This document shows positions 45,304 to 57,320 of a stretch of 64,000 nt of DNA, piece after piece. The notes beneath the pieces were generated by a model. The model searched no databases. It was not told the origin of the DNA and worked only from the letters and a program-made list of their open reading frames with translations. Numbering within the stretch: position 1 is the first letter of the stretch; each line of letters starts with the position of its first letter. Source of the stretch: Eustoma russellianum. Taxonomy: Eukaryota > Streptophyta > Magnoliopsida > Gentianales > Gentianaceae. A program made the position numbers and the translations under genes. The DNA is taken from the NCBI GenBank assembly GCA_036186865.1, contig AP025075.1, positions 21,130,717 to 21,194,716 of the forward strand. Reading direction: 5' to 3'.

Positions 45304-48032
45304 TGTTACAACCCTAGTTTTGCCACCTTGTTATTAATTACTTAATATAAATTAAGTATATATCTAGTATGTAGGGAATAGTAATCCTAATTGAAATAGG
45401 AAAAAAATCTAAAATAGAGTTTAACTAATGATAAATCCCTATATACTTAGGAATATTCCATTCAACCCTACACTCCTCTATTTCTACATAAACACAAGAC
45501 CAAATCAAATCAATCCTACCCTATTCTTTTTTTGCTACATCTGCCGCCACCCTAGGAAAGAAAAAAAAATTCTCCCAACCCCAAATTAGCACCCATCGGC
45601 GCCAGCTCCAAGGGAAAAAGAAAAAAACCAAAGTTTTTGCCGATCTCAATTCCGATTCAATTTACGGTCTAAAATATTTGGATCGAGGCAAGTACCCTTT
45701 CTATATTTGCTATTTTTTTGAAAAACATATGGCTTTATTTTCGTATCAAATTAAGGATCATACATAAGTAATTGTGATTGCATAAATTGATGTATATATA
45801 TATATATATCTGTGTGTGTGTACGACAACGTGTGCATATGTGTATGCATAATGGGTAAATTTTGTAAAAATTACAGAAGGTTGCTGAATATGCATAAATA
45901 AATACGTGTGATAATGGAGTGGATGTGATAATACTGGGAAGGAATGTTTTTGCAAATTCATAGGACAAATTGAATTTCGGCTTGTACGTGTCATGCATTT
46001 AAAAAAATTGAAGAAAGTTTGTTGTTATGTGGGCCAAATTATTTTAGAAGAAGTGTTGGCCACCTGGCCGAAATTATTAAGTACAGAAGGATTGGCATTA
46101 AATTTACAAATGGATATATATATAGTATGCAGTGCGCTGGGGAAGTTATATATATACACATTAATATGTTTGATATGAGTGTGAACCTGAGACGAAAGGC
46201 CAAAGTTTGATATTGTTGTATTCTTATGGATGTATGTGTGAGGGTATGCTTAGATATATACATGTGTAATATATAATATATACATACAAATGGTAATTAT
46301 GGGACAAAAGGGTCAGTGGCCTAGTTGTGGTTACCGAAATTGATGTTTGAATATGAATAGTGGCTGAATCATGAGGCTTCAAATGGAAGTGCTCTTTGGT
46401 ATGTGGATATGAATATTAAGGCATGTGATTGTGAGGTAAGCATTCTGGGGATAGATGGCGGAAAAAAATATAATAAAAACATGAATTTGGAATTGGAGCA
46501 GGAGGGTTAAACCTCAGTCATGGGCCAGCCACTGGCGTAGATGGTGATGTATGATTTGGATGGGTGTATAAATTACAACCTAGGATTATGCAAGTTTTAA
46601 GTAAATTAAAATTAGGGTTTTGATTGGGTTTTGGAAAAATTTGTGCCATAGACTCCGGACTAATTCACGATTTGAATAGTAAACTAAGAATTGGATTTGT
46701 AGGCTAAGAAATAGAATTTTTTTGGACACAGAGATATACGTGTAGGTATATTTGGGTATATGCACATGTATGGTGTGGGCATGTATATGCATATACGTAA
46801 ATGTGCGTGGTGGTTATTAGGAAATCGATATCGTAATTTGATATGTGATCTATTTGAGTATTTTTATATTTGTATTAGATGTGATCGGAATTGATTGGAC
46901 TTTATCGTTTGGAAAATATTTGAAAAAGTGACATTTGAAATCGTTATTTGAAAATCGCTTTGAAATTTGCATCACATATTTTGAAATTCACCCTTACAAA
47001 AGGAAATATATCGGTGAGCCGGATGGTCCCAAACAAACGGAGCATCCGGATATATTTGACTATTTTGATAGAGTGTCCGGGCATATTTGACCGCCAATTG
47101 GAGAGCCCAGGTATATTTGACTAGTTCGATAGAGCGCCTGCGGCATATTTGACCATTGGGGGATCGATTCGTACGTCTTGTGGTATAAGTCGTTTGTATA
47201 GTAAGGGTCATGGACATTGCATTGGAATCGTTTTGGTATTGATGATCGAAATATCGTATCGAGAATTGTATCGTATTTATCGTATTGAACATCGTATCGT
47301 ATCGATCATCGTACCATATCGTATCGTATCAAACATTTGAAATTGGATTTGGAAATTGGAAAATGGATATTCTGGAAATCGAATTTGAATATCAGAAATT
47401 AATTTTTGTCGCATTGCATAAGTTTCGAAACTGCATCATCGATTTTGATCGTACTAACACTTGTGTGTTGCTGACTTAGTTGCGTGTGCCTTTGTAGCTT
47501 AATTGGTATACGGGAAAAAAAGATAAACTTTGTTTGCAAAGAGAAGCATGATATTTTTCATATTGTTATTTATTTGTTACAGTTGCTTCTCTGTGTATGA
47601 TCCCATGGTAAATATAGACAGGTTACTTGCTGAGCGACTTGTCGCTCAAACTACGTTTTAACATTTTTGCAGATAGACAGGTAATTGAGTTAGTACACCC
47701 GAGGATGACCAAGAATGGAGGTTTCAGGATTGAGGATGTTTCGACGAGACTCGTTGAGGATTTAGTATAGACAGTTTTTGTTACTCGAGGTTTATGTACG
47801 TTGGAGATTTAGTTATATCTATGTTTGATATTTGTATCGGATATGGATTTCCCTAGGCATTGATATTAAATGATTATTTATCTCGAGGCTTTAATTTCTA
47901 TGACTTCCGCTGACTTCGATTTACGTTATTTTGCTGACATGTAATTGAATTGTATCGACATCTTGTATTCTCCTTAGCGAGATACGGCGGGTGAGTCGTT
48001 CTGAGTACTAGGGCTCGGGACGGGTCGCTACA
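45304..48032 (+). repeat. LTR1 of the gag-only gypsy array (2,729 bp)
   Basis: TGTTACAACCC...GGGTCGCTACA. Donor-like GAG/GCAAGTAC at 45,688 and acceptor-like ATTTTTGCAG ending 47,672. The inverted repeat TGAGCGACTTGTCGCTCA lies just before it (47,631-47,648). Tandem ~31-base repeats around GGCATATTTGAC at 47,045-47,155 and ATCGT-rich pentamers at 47,220-47,335. The TATA position reads CTACATAAAC, weaker than in LTR2. Confidence 0.92.
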
Positions 48033-48034
48033 GG

Positions 48035-48050
48035 TGGTATCAGAGCATGG
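48035..48050 (+). promoter_or_regulatory. Primer-binding site, copy 1
   Basis: TGGTATCAGAGCATGG starts two bases after LTR1, complementary to the initiator-Met tRNA end. The same site follows LTR2 at 52,650. Confidence 0.9.
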
Positions 48051-48310
48051 TTCTAGATCCATGGCAGAAAACGTAGATTTAGGCCATGATTGTAGAACTT
48101 AAGTGATGATCTTGCCCATAAGTCATGATGTTAGAAATAAGCGATGATCAGGTTAAGGGGTGTGAGAGCGTTCTTTCGTTTCCTTTATTTATTTACTGTT
48201 CTAACCCTGAATCCTTGCATGCACCCCATAAGTGAGTAGAAATTCTCAAAATACTCCCAACTTAGCCTGAACTCAAAAAACTATATTTTACCTCTTTCAA
48301 ATTCAAGAAA

Positions 48311-49307
48311 ATGCCGCCTAGACGTGATACAACAGGAAATGGAGGAAATGGTGTTGACAACCACCAGAATCATAGGGCTATACCCCAAGCACTGACGGAC
48401 ACTGTGGCAACTCTGGCCACTATTCTGGCACAGCAGCAGCAGTAGTTGGCTCAGCAGCAGGAGCAACTGAACCAGCAGCAGGTGCCGCCGCCACCACCGG
48501 CCTCGAGCCTCAGGTTCTACTACAGAGAGATGCAAAAATCTCGCGTTCCGATGTTTCAAGGGGCTTCTCCTCCGGAGGAAGTAGAGATATGGTTGAAAGA
48601 TGTATCTGACCAGCTCCATTTGTTGCAAGTGCCTGAGGAGCTGATGGTTGAGGTTGTTGTGTCCTTTCTAGAGGCACATGCTGAATAGTGGTGGAACAGC
48701 ATGCAGATCCGTCGAACCGCACCGGTGACGTGGACACAGTTTCTAGAAGAGTTCCAGAAGTTTTATATTCCAGACAGTGTGATTCAGAAGAGGATGAATG
48801 AGTTCCAGACTCTGACTCATGGTTCTATGACAGTGGCCCAGTATACTGAGCATTTCTATGCATTCGGGAGGTACATGCCATCTACCATGGAGAATGAGAG
48901 GGCCAAAGTGCTAAAGTATAGAACTGGGTTGAACTCCCACATTCAAACTGGGATTGTGTACGCGAGACCGAGGACTTATGAGGATTGGTTAGAGATGTGT
49001 CGCGAGGTTGAGGACGATTTGGAGAGAGTTGCTGCAGAGGAGAAAAGCAAGAGGCCCCGAGAAAAGACCAGTGAGGTTAGGCCAGGGAGAGGGATCAAGG
49101 TGCCAAAGATGAGTCAGGAAGACCAACGACAACAGCAACAACCCAAAGTTAATCCGCAGAATGGGGATTCCTAATTGTCCGACATGCAACCGACCCCACA
49201 CTGGTGTATGTTGGAAGAGGTCAGGCGCATGCTTTAACTGCGGGAAGATAGGCCACGTGAACAAGGATTGCCCAGAGCCAAGGAGACTACAAAAGGGGTC
49301 TAAATGA
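48311..49307 (+). pseudogene. gag copy 1 of the gag-only gypsy element
   Basis: Starts MPPRRDTTGNGGNG, then a Gln-rich stretch, the retrotransposon-gag capsid domain (about 48,540-49,000; TWTQFLEEFQKFYIPD, MTVAQYTEHFYAFGRYMPS), a basic linker and a CCHC knuckle (CFNCGKIGHVNKDC, about 49,219). TAG stops at 48,443 and 48,686 each fit CAG>TAG. The knuckle lies in the +1 frame after GGGGATTCC at about 49,163; the capsid frame itself stops at 49,172 and the knuckle frame at 49,305. Gag copy 2 has the same frame break. Confidence 0.85.
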
Positions 49308-49919
49308 CATAGTCAATGGTACCTTTAAATTTTGAAGTTAAATTGATTATGTTGTACCTATGTGTGAATTAGTATTGGAAACCCTAAGTTGATAAGTGTC
49401 GTACTATTGAGCAACGAGCATGCATAGATGACATTAGCCGCAGAAAGTTTACATGGTAGATTAAGATATAAATTTTAGGAGGATAAACATAAGTTGATAC
49501 CAGTATAGATAAAAGAATTTATATGAACATACGAACACGTAAGTTTTGACGAATCTAATAGGTATAAAGTAAGCATGAACCAGTAACGGTTGAAACAACC
49601 AAATAATGAAATACAATGGACTAGAGTCGTGCACGGGAGAGTGGTGGACTAATATGCCTCAAGATGGCTAAGTTAATGATGGTTTAAGTTGAACGCTAGA
49701 ATATAGAACGAACGGAGATAAATTATGATTAAACGCCGAATCGATAAGCTGTGATATATTATAAAGAATAACGATCCATAGAGACAAGCAGGTTTGAATG
49801 TGTGCGATAGTATAGTGATAACTTCTAAGTTGTGAATATGGAATAGTAGAACGACATCAAATTGTTGATTAAGCAATACACAAGTTTCAAAGACGAAACT
49901 TATTTTAAAGGGGGAAGAA
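49308..49919 (+). other. Non-coding tail, hairpin and polypurine tract, copy 1
   Basis: About 600 bases with no open frame where an autonomous relative would carry pol. It ends with CAAGTTTCAAAGACGAAACTT, a hairpin whose left arm has two G-to-A changes relative to copy 2, and the polypurine tract AAAGGGGGAAGAA (49,907-49,919). Confidence 0.75.
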
Positions 49920-52647
49920 TGTTATGACCCTAGTTTTGCCACCTTGTTATTAATTACTTAATGTAAATTAAGTATTTATCTAGTATGTAGGGAATAGTAA
50001 TCCTAATTGGAATAGGAAAAAAAAATCTAGAATAGAGTTTAACTAATGATAAATCCCTATATACTTAGGAATATTCCATTCAACCCTACACTCCTCTATT
50101 TTTATATAAACACAACACCAAATTAAATCAATCCTACCCTATTCTTTTTTTTGCTACATCTGCCACCACCCTAGCAAAGAAAAAGAGAAAATTCTCCCAA
50201 CCCCAAATAAGCCCCCATCGGCCGCCAGCTCCCAGGGAAAAAGAAAAAAACCAAAGTTTTTGCCGATCTCAATTCCAATTCGATTTACGGTCTAGAATAC
50301 TTGGATCGAGACAAGTACCCTTCCTATATTCGCTATGTTTTTGCAAATCTTATGGCTTTATTTTCGTATCAAATTAAGGATCATACATAAGTAATTGTGA
50401 TTGCATAAATTGATGTATATATGTATGTGTGCAACAACGTGTGTATATGTGTATGCATAATGGACAAATTTTGTAAAAATTACAGAAGGTTGCTGAATAT
50501 GCGTAAATATGTACGTGTGATAATGGAGTGGATGTGATAATACTGGGAAGGAATTGTTTGCAAATTCTTTGGACAAATTGAATTTTGGCTTGTACGTGTC
50601 ATGCATTTAAAAAAAATTGAAGAAAGTTTGTTGTTATATGCATGGCCAAATTATTTTACAAGAAGTGTTGGCCACCTGGCCGAAATTATTAAGCACAGAA
50701 GGATTGGCATTAAATTTACAAACGGATATATATATATAGTATACAGTGCGCAGGGGAAGTTATATATATACACATTAATATGTTTGATATGAGTGTGAAC
50801 CTGAGACGAAAGGCCAAAGTTTGATATTGTTGTATTCTTATGGATGTATGTGTGAGGGTATGCTTAGATATATACATGTGTAATATATAATATATACATA
50901 CAAATGGTAATTATGGGACAAAAGGGTCAGTGGCCTAGTTTTGGTTACCGAAATTGATGTTTGAATATGAATAGTGGCTGAATCATGTGCCTTCAAATGG
51001 AAGTGCTCTTTGGTATGTGGATATGAATATTAAGGCATATGGTTGTGAGGTAGGCATTCTGGGAATAGATGGCGGAAGAAAATATAATAAAAATATGAAT
51101 TTGGAATTGGAGCAGAAGGGTTGTAGCTCGGTCATGGGCCAGCCACTGGCCTAGATGGTGATGTATGATTTGGATGGGTGTATAAATTACAACCTAGGAT
51201 TATGCAAGTTTTAAGTAAATTAAAATTAGGGTTTTGATTGGGTTTTGGAAAAATTTGTGCCATAGACTCCGGACTAATTCACGATTTGAATAGTAAACTA
51301 AGAATTGGATTTGTAGGCTAAGAAATGGATTTTTTTTGGACACAGAGATATACGTGTAGGTATATTCGTGGATATGCACATGTATGGTGTGGGCATGTAT
51401 GTGCATATAAATGAATGTGCGTGGTGGTTATTAGGACATCGATATCGTAATTTGATATGTGATCTATTTGAGTATTTGTATATTTGTATTAGATGTGATC
51501 GGAATTGATTGGGCTTTATCGTTTGGAAAATATTTAAAAAGTGACATTTGAAATCGTTATTTGAAAATCGCTTTGAAATTTGCATCACATATTTTGAAAT
51601 TCACCCTTACAAAAGGAAATATATCGGTGAGCCGGATTGGTCTCAAACAAACGGAGCATCCGGATATATTTGACTATTTTGATAGAGCGTCCGGGCATAC
51701 TTGACCGCCAATTGTAGAGCCCAGGCATATTTGACTAGTTCGATAGAGCGCCTGCGGTATATTTGACCATTGGGGGATCGATTCGTACGTCTTGTGGTAT
51801 AAGTCGTTTGTATAGTAAGGGTCATGGACATTGCATTGGAATCGTTTTGGTATTGATGATCGAAATATCGTATCGAGAATTGTATCGTATCTTATCGTAT
51901 TGAACACCGTATCGTATCAATCATCGTACCATATCGTATCGTATCGAACATTTGAAATTGGATTTGGAAATTGGAAAATGGATATTCTGGAAATCGAATT
52001 TGAATATCAGAAATTAATTTTTGTCGCATTGCATCGGTTTCGAAACTACATCATCGATTTTGATTGTACTACCATTTGTGTGTTTCTGACTTAGTTGCGT
52101 GTGCCTTTGTAGCTTGATTGGTATACGGGAAAAAAAGGTAAACTTTGTTTGCAAAGAGAAGCATGATATTTTTCATATTGTTATTTATTTGTTACACTTG
52201 CTTCTCCGTGTATGATCCCATGGTAAATATAGGCAGGTTACTTGCTGAGCGACTTGTCGCTCAAACTACGTTTTAACATTTTTGCAGATAGACAGGTAAT
52301 TGAGTTAGTACACCCGAGGATGACCAAGAATGGAGGTTTTGGGATTGAGGATGTTTCGACGAGACTCGTTGAGGATTTAGTATAGACAGTTTTCGTTAAT
52401 CGAGGTTTATGTACGTTGGAGATTTAGTTATATCTATGTTTGATATTTGTATCTGATATGGATTTCCCTAGGCATTGATATTAAATGATTATGTATCTCG
52501 AGGTTTTAATTTCTATGACTTCCGCTGATTTCGATTTACGTTATTTTGCTGACGTGTAATTTAATTGTATCGACACCTTGTATTCTCCTTAGCGAGATAC
52601 GGCGAGTGAGTTGTTCGGAGTACTAGGGCTCGGGACGGGTTGCTACA
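49920..52647 (+). repeat. LTR2 of the gag-only gypsy array (2,728 bp)
   Basis: TGTTATGACCC...GGTTGCTACA. TATA box TATATAAA at 50,105-50,112. The donor-like site is altered to GAG/ACAAGTAC at 50,311; the acceptor-like TTTTTGCAG ends at 52,287. Hairpin TGAGCGACTTGTCGCTCA at about 52,246-52,263. Very similar to LTR1 over the whole length. Confidence 0.92.
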
Positions 52648-52926
52648 GGTGGTATCAGAGCATGGTTCTAGATCCATGGTAGAAAACGTAGATTTAGGCC
52701 ATGATTGTAGAACTTAAGTGATGATCTTGTCCATAAGTCATGATGTTAGAAATAAGCGATGATCAAGTTAAAGGGTGTGAGAGCATTCTTTCGATTCCTT
52801 TATTTATTTACTGTTCTAACCCTGAATCTTTGCATGCACCCCATAAGTGAGTAGAAATTCTCAAAATACTCCCAACTTAGCCTGAACTCAAATAAACTAT
52901 ATTTTACCTCTTTCAAATTCAAGAAA

Positions 52927-53923
52927 ATGCCGCCTAGACGTGATACAACAGGAAATGGAGGAAATGGTGTTGACAACCACCAGAATCATAGGGCTATACC
53001 CCAAGCACTGACGGACACTGTGGCAACTCTGGCCACTATTCTGGCACAACAGCAGCAGCAGTTGGCTCAGCAGCAGGAACAACTGAACCAGCAGCAGGTT
53101 CCGCCGCCACCACCGGCCCCGAGCCTCAGTTTCTACTATAGAGAGATGCAAAAATCTCGCGTTCTGATGTTTCGAGTGGCTTCTCGTCCGGAGGAGGTAG
53201 AGATATGGTTGAAAGAAGTATCAGACCAACTTCGTTTGTTGCAAGTGCCCGAGGAGCTGATGGTTGAGGTTGTTGTGTCCTTTCTAGAGGCACACGCTGA
53301 ATAATGGTGGCACAACATGCAGATCCATCGAACCGCACCGGTGACGTGGACATAGTTTCGAGAAGAGTTCCAGAAGTTTTATATTCCAGACACTGTGATT
53401 TAGAAGAGGATGACTGAGTTCCAGACTCTGACTCATGGTTCTATGACAGTGGCACAGTATACTGAGCGTTTCCATGCATTGGGGAGGTACATGCCATCTA
53501 CCATGGAGAATGAGAGGGCCAAAGTGCTAAAGTATAGAACCGGGTTGAACTCTCGCATTCAGACTGGGATTGTGTACGTGATACCGAGGACTTATGAGGA
53601 TTTGTTAGAGATGTGTCGTGAGGTTGAGGACGATTTGGAGAGAGTTGCTGCAGGGGAGAAAAGCAATAGGCCCCGAGAAGAGACCAGTGAGGTTAGGCCA
53701 GGGAGAGGGATCAAGGTGCCAAAGATGAGTCAGGAAGATCAACGACAACAGCAACAACCCAAAGTTAATCCACAGAATGGGGATTCCTAATTGTCCGACA
53801 TGCAACCGACCACACACTGGTGTATGTTGGAAGAGGTCAGGCGCATGCTTTAACTGCGGGAAGATAGGCCACGTGAACAAGGATTGCCCAGAGCCAAGGA
53901 GACTACAAAAGGGGTCTAAATGA
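52927..53923 (+). pseudogene. gag copy 2 of the gag-only gypsy element
   Basis: Same layout as copy 1. It keeps CAG where copy 1 has TAG at 48,443, but has its own stops: TAA at 53,302, TAG at 53,353 (copy 1: CAG) and TAG at 53,401 (copy 1: CAG). The capsid frame ends at 53,788 after the same GGGGATTCC frame break, and the CCHC knuckle (CFNCGKIGHVNKDC) follows in +1 frame to 53,921. Private stops in each copy show independent decay after duplication. Confidence 0.85.
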
Positions 53924-54535
53924 CATAGTCAAAGGTACCTTTAAATTTTGAAGTTAAATTGATTATGTTGTACCTATGTGTGACTTAGTATTGGAAACCC
54001 TAAGTTGATAAGTGTCGTACTATTGAGCAACGAGCATGCATATATGACATTAGCCGCAGAAAGTTTACATGGTAGATTAAGATATAAATTTTAGGAGGAT
54101 AAACATAAGTTGATACCAGTATAGATAAGAGAATTTATATGAACATACGAACACGTAAGTTTTGACGAATCTAATAGGTATAAAGTAAGCATGAACCAGT
54201 AGCGGTTAAAATAACCAAATAATGAAATACAATGGACTAGAGCAGTGCACGGGAGAGTGGTCGATTAATATGCCTCAAGATGGCTAAGTTAATGATGGTT
54301 TAAGTTGAACGCTAGAATATAGAACGAACGGAGATAAATTATGATTAAACGTCGAATCGATAAGATGTGATATATTATAAAGAATAACGATCGATAGAGA
54401 CAAGCAGGTTTGAATGTGTGCGATAGTATAGTGATAACTTCTAAGTTGTGAATATGGAATGGTAGAACGACATCAAATTGTTGATTAAGCAATACGCAAG
54501 TTTCGAGGACGAAACTTATTTTAAAGGGGGAAGAA
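53924..54535 (+). other. Non-coding tail, hairpin and polypurine tract, copy 2
   Basis: Near-copy of 49,308-49,919. The hairpin CAAGTTTCGAGGACGAAACTT-type sequence is intact here (from 54,498), followed by TTTTAAAGGGGGAAGAA directly before LTR3. Confidence 0.75.
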
Positions 54536-57315
54536 TGTTATGACCCTGGTTTTGCCACCTTGTTATTAATTAATTAATATAAATTAAGTATTTATCTAGT
54601 ATGTAGGGAATAGTAATTCTAATTGGAATAGGAAAAAAATCTAGAATAGAGTTTAACTAATAATAAATCCCAATATACGGAATATTCCATTCAACCCTAC
54701 ACTCCTCTATTTTTATATAAACACAACACCAAATCAAATCAATCCTACCCTATTCTTTTTTTTTTGCTACATCTGTCGCCACCGTAGGAAAGAAAAAGAG
54801 AAAATTCTCCCAACCCCAAATAAGCCCCCATCGGCCGCCAGCTCCCAGGGAAAAAGAAAAAAACCAAAGTTTTTGCCGATCTCAATTCCGATTCGATTTA
54901 CGGTCTAGAATACTTGGATCGAGGCAAGTACCCTTCCTATATTCGCTATGTTTTTGCAAATCTTATGGCTTTATTTTCGTATCAAATTAAGGATCATACA
55001 TAAGTAATTGTGATTGAATAAATTGATGTATATATGTATGTGTGCAACAACGTGTGTATATGTGTATGCATAACGGACAAATTTTGTAAATATTACATAA
55101 GGTTGCTGAATATGCATAAATATGTACGTGTGATAATGGAGTGGATGTGATAATACTAGGAAGGAATTGTTTTGCAAATTCTTTGGACAAATTGAATTTT
55201 GGCTTGTACATGTCATGCATTTAAAAAAAATTGAAGAAAGTTTGTTGTTATGTGCATGGCCATATTATTTTAGAAGAAGTGTTGGCCACCTGGCCGAAAT
55301 TATTAAGTACAGAAGGAATGGCATTAAATTTACAAATGGATATATATATATATAGTATGCAGTGCGCAGGGGAAGTTATATATATACCCATTAATATGTT
55401 TGATATGAGTGTGAACCTGAGACGAAAGGCCAAAGTTTGATATTGTTGTATTCTTATGGATGTATGTGTGAGGGTATGCTTAGATATATACATGTGTAAT
55501 ATATAATATATACATACAAATGGTAATTATGGAACAAAAGGGTCAGTGGCCTAGTTGTGGTTACCGAAATTGATATTTGAATATGAATAGTGGCTGAATC
55601 ATGTGCCTTCAAATGGAAGTGCTCTTTGGTATGTGGATATGAATATTAAGGCATATGGTTGTGAGGTAGGCATTCTGGGGATAGATGCCGGAAAAAAATA
55701 TAATAAAAATATGAATTTGGAATTGGAGCAGGAGGGTTGTAGCTCGGTCAGGGGCCAGCCACTGGCCTAGATGGTGATGTATGATTTGGATGGGTGTATA
55801 AATTACAACCTAGGATTATGCAAGTTTTAACTAAATTAAAATTATGGTTTTGATTGGGTTTTGGATAAATTTGTGCCATAGACTCCGGACTAAGTCACGA
55901 TTTGAATAGCAAACGAAGAATTGGATTTGTAGACTAAGAAATGGATTTTTTTTGGACAGAGAGATATACGTGTAGGTATATTTGTGTATATGCACATGTA
56001 TGTGCGTGGGTATGTATATGTATATACGTACATGTGTGTGGTGGTTATTAGGACATCGATATTGTAATTTGATATATGATCTATTTGAGTATTTGTATAT
56101 TTGTATTGGATGTTCTCGGAATTGATTGGACTTTATCATATGGAAAATATTTGAAAAAGTGACATTTGAAATCGTTATTTCAAAATCGCTTTTGAAATTT
56201 GCATCACATATTTTGAAATTCACCCTTACAAAGGAAATATATCGGTGAGCCGGGTTGGTCTCAAACAAACGGAGCAACCGGGCATATTTGACTATTTTCA
56301 TAGAGCGTCCGGGCATATTTGACCGCCAATTGGAGAGCCCAGGCATATTTGACTAGTTCGATAGAGCGCATGTGGCATATTTGACCATTGGGGGATCAAT
56401 TCGTAAGCCTTGCGGTATAAGTCGTTTGTATGGTAAGGCTGATGGCCATTGCATTGGAATCGTATTGGTATTGATGATCGAAATATCGTATCGATAATTG
56501 TATCGTTTCTTATCGTATTGAACATCGTATCGCATTGTATCGATCATTGTACCATATCGTATCATATCGAACATTTGAAATTGGATTTGAAAATTGAAAA
56601 ATGGATATTTTGGAAATCGAATTTGAATATCGGAAATTGATTTTTGTCGCATTGCATCGGTTGGAAACTGCATCATCGATTTTGATTGTACTAACACTTG
56701 TGTGTTGCTGACTTAGTTGCGTGTGCCTTTGTAGCTTGATTGGTATACGGGAAAAAAGGTAAACTTTGTTTGCAAAGAGAAGCATGATATTTTTCATATT
56801 GTTATTTATTTGTTACACTTGCTTCTCCGTGTATGATCCCATGGTAAATATAGGCAGGTTACTTGCTGAGTGACTTGTCGCTCAAACTACGTTTTAACAT
56901 TTTTGCAGATAGGCAGGTAATTGAGTTAGTACACCCGAGGATGACCAAGAATAGAGGTTTCGGGATTGAGCATGTTTCGACGATACTCGTTGAGGATTTA
57001 GTATATTCACTTTTCGATGCTCGAGGTTTATGTACGTTGGAGATTTAGTTATATCTATGTTTGATATTTGTATCGGATATGGATTTCCCTAAGCATTGAT
57101 ATTAAATAATTATTTATCTCGAGGTTTTAGTTTTTATGACTTCCGCTGACTTCGATTTATGTTATTTTGCTGACGTGTAATTGAATCGTATCGACGCCTT
57201 GCATTCTCCTTAGCGAGATACGGCGGGNNNNNNNNNNTCGACGCCTTGTATTCTCCTTAGCGAGATACGGCGGGTGAGTCATTTCGAGTACGAGGGCTTA
57301 GGATGGGTCGCTACA
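54536..57315 (+). repeat. LTR3 of the gag-only gypsy array, containing an assembly gap
   Basis: TGTTATGACCC...GGGTCGCTACA followed by the TTATC duplication. TATA at 54,714, donor-like GAG/GCAAGTAC at 54,924, acceptor-like TTTTTGCAG ending 56,908. It carries 10 N at 57,228-57,237 flanked by a repeated 37-base segment, so it is about 47 bases longer than it should be. Confidence 0.9.
57228..57237. other. Assembly gap (10 N)
   Basis: Ten N separate two copies of the same 37-base stretch (57,191-57,227 and 57,238-57,274, one mismatch). LTR1 and LTR2 have this stretch once. The gap probably marks two contig ends that overlap and were not merged. Confidence 0.9.
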
Positions 57316-57320
57316 TTATC

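Larger units (their letters stand above)
45304..57315 (+). mobile_element. Gag-only gypsy element (TR-GAG type), tandem LTR-gag-LTR-gag-LTR
   Basis: LTR1 45,304-48,032, internal 1 48,033-49,919, LTR2 49,920-52,647, internal 2 52,648-54,535, LTR3 54,536-57,315. Both outer borders carry TTATC (45,299-45,303 and 57,316-57,320), so the array behaves as one insertion. Each internal region has a Met-tRNA primer site, a gag gene with a zinc knuckle, about 600 non-coding bases, a hairpin and a polypurine tract, but no pol. This matches the terminal-repeat-with-gag class of non-autonomous plant elements. It lies inside internal region b of the gag-only Copia array. Confidence 0.92.

Noticed and set aside
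45735..46263. Open frames of 60-90 codons near the LTR 5' parts, recurring at 50,358 and 54,971
   Set aside because: They recur only because the LTR is repeated; in the three LTRs the frames differ in length and carry shifts, so there is no coding constraint.
47220..47335. Regular ATCGT pentamers as a telomere-like or CRISPR-like array
   Set aside because: Irregular short-period repeat within an LTR, present in all LTR copies; there are no spacers and no telomere unit.
47497..47520. TAGCTTAATTGGTATACGGG as part of a tRNA gene
   Set aside because: No matching acceptor stem, anticodon loop or T-arm around it; it recurs at the same place in all three LTRs.
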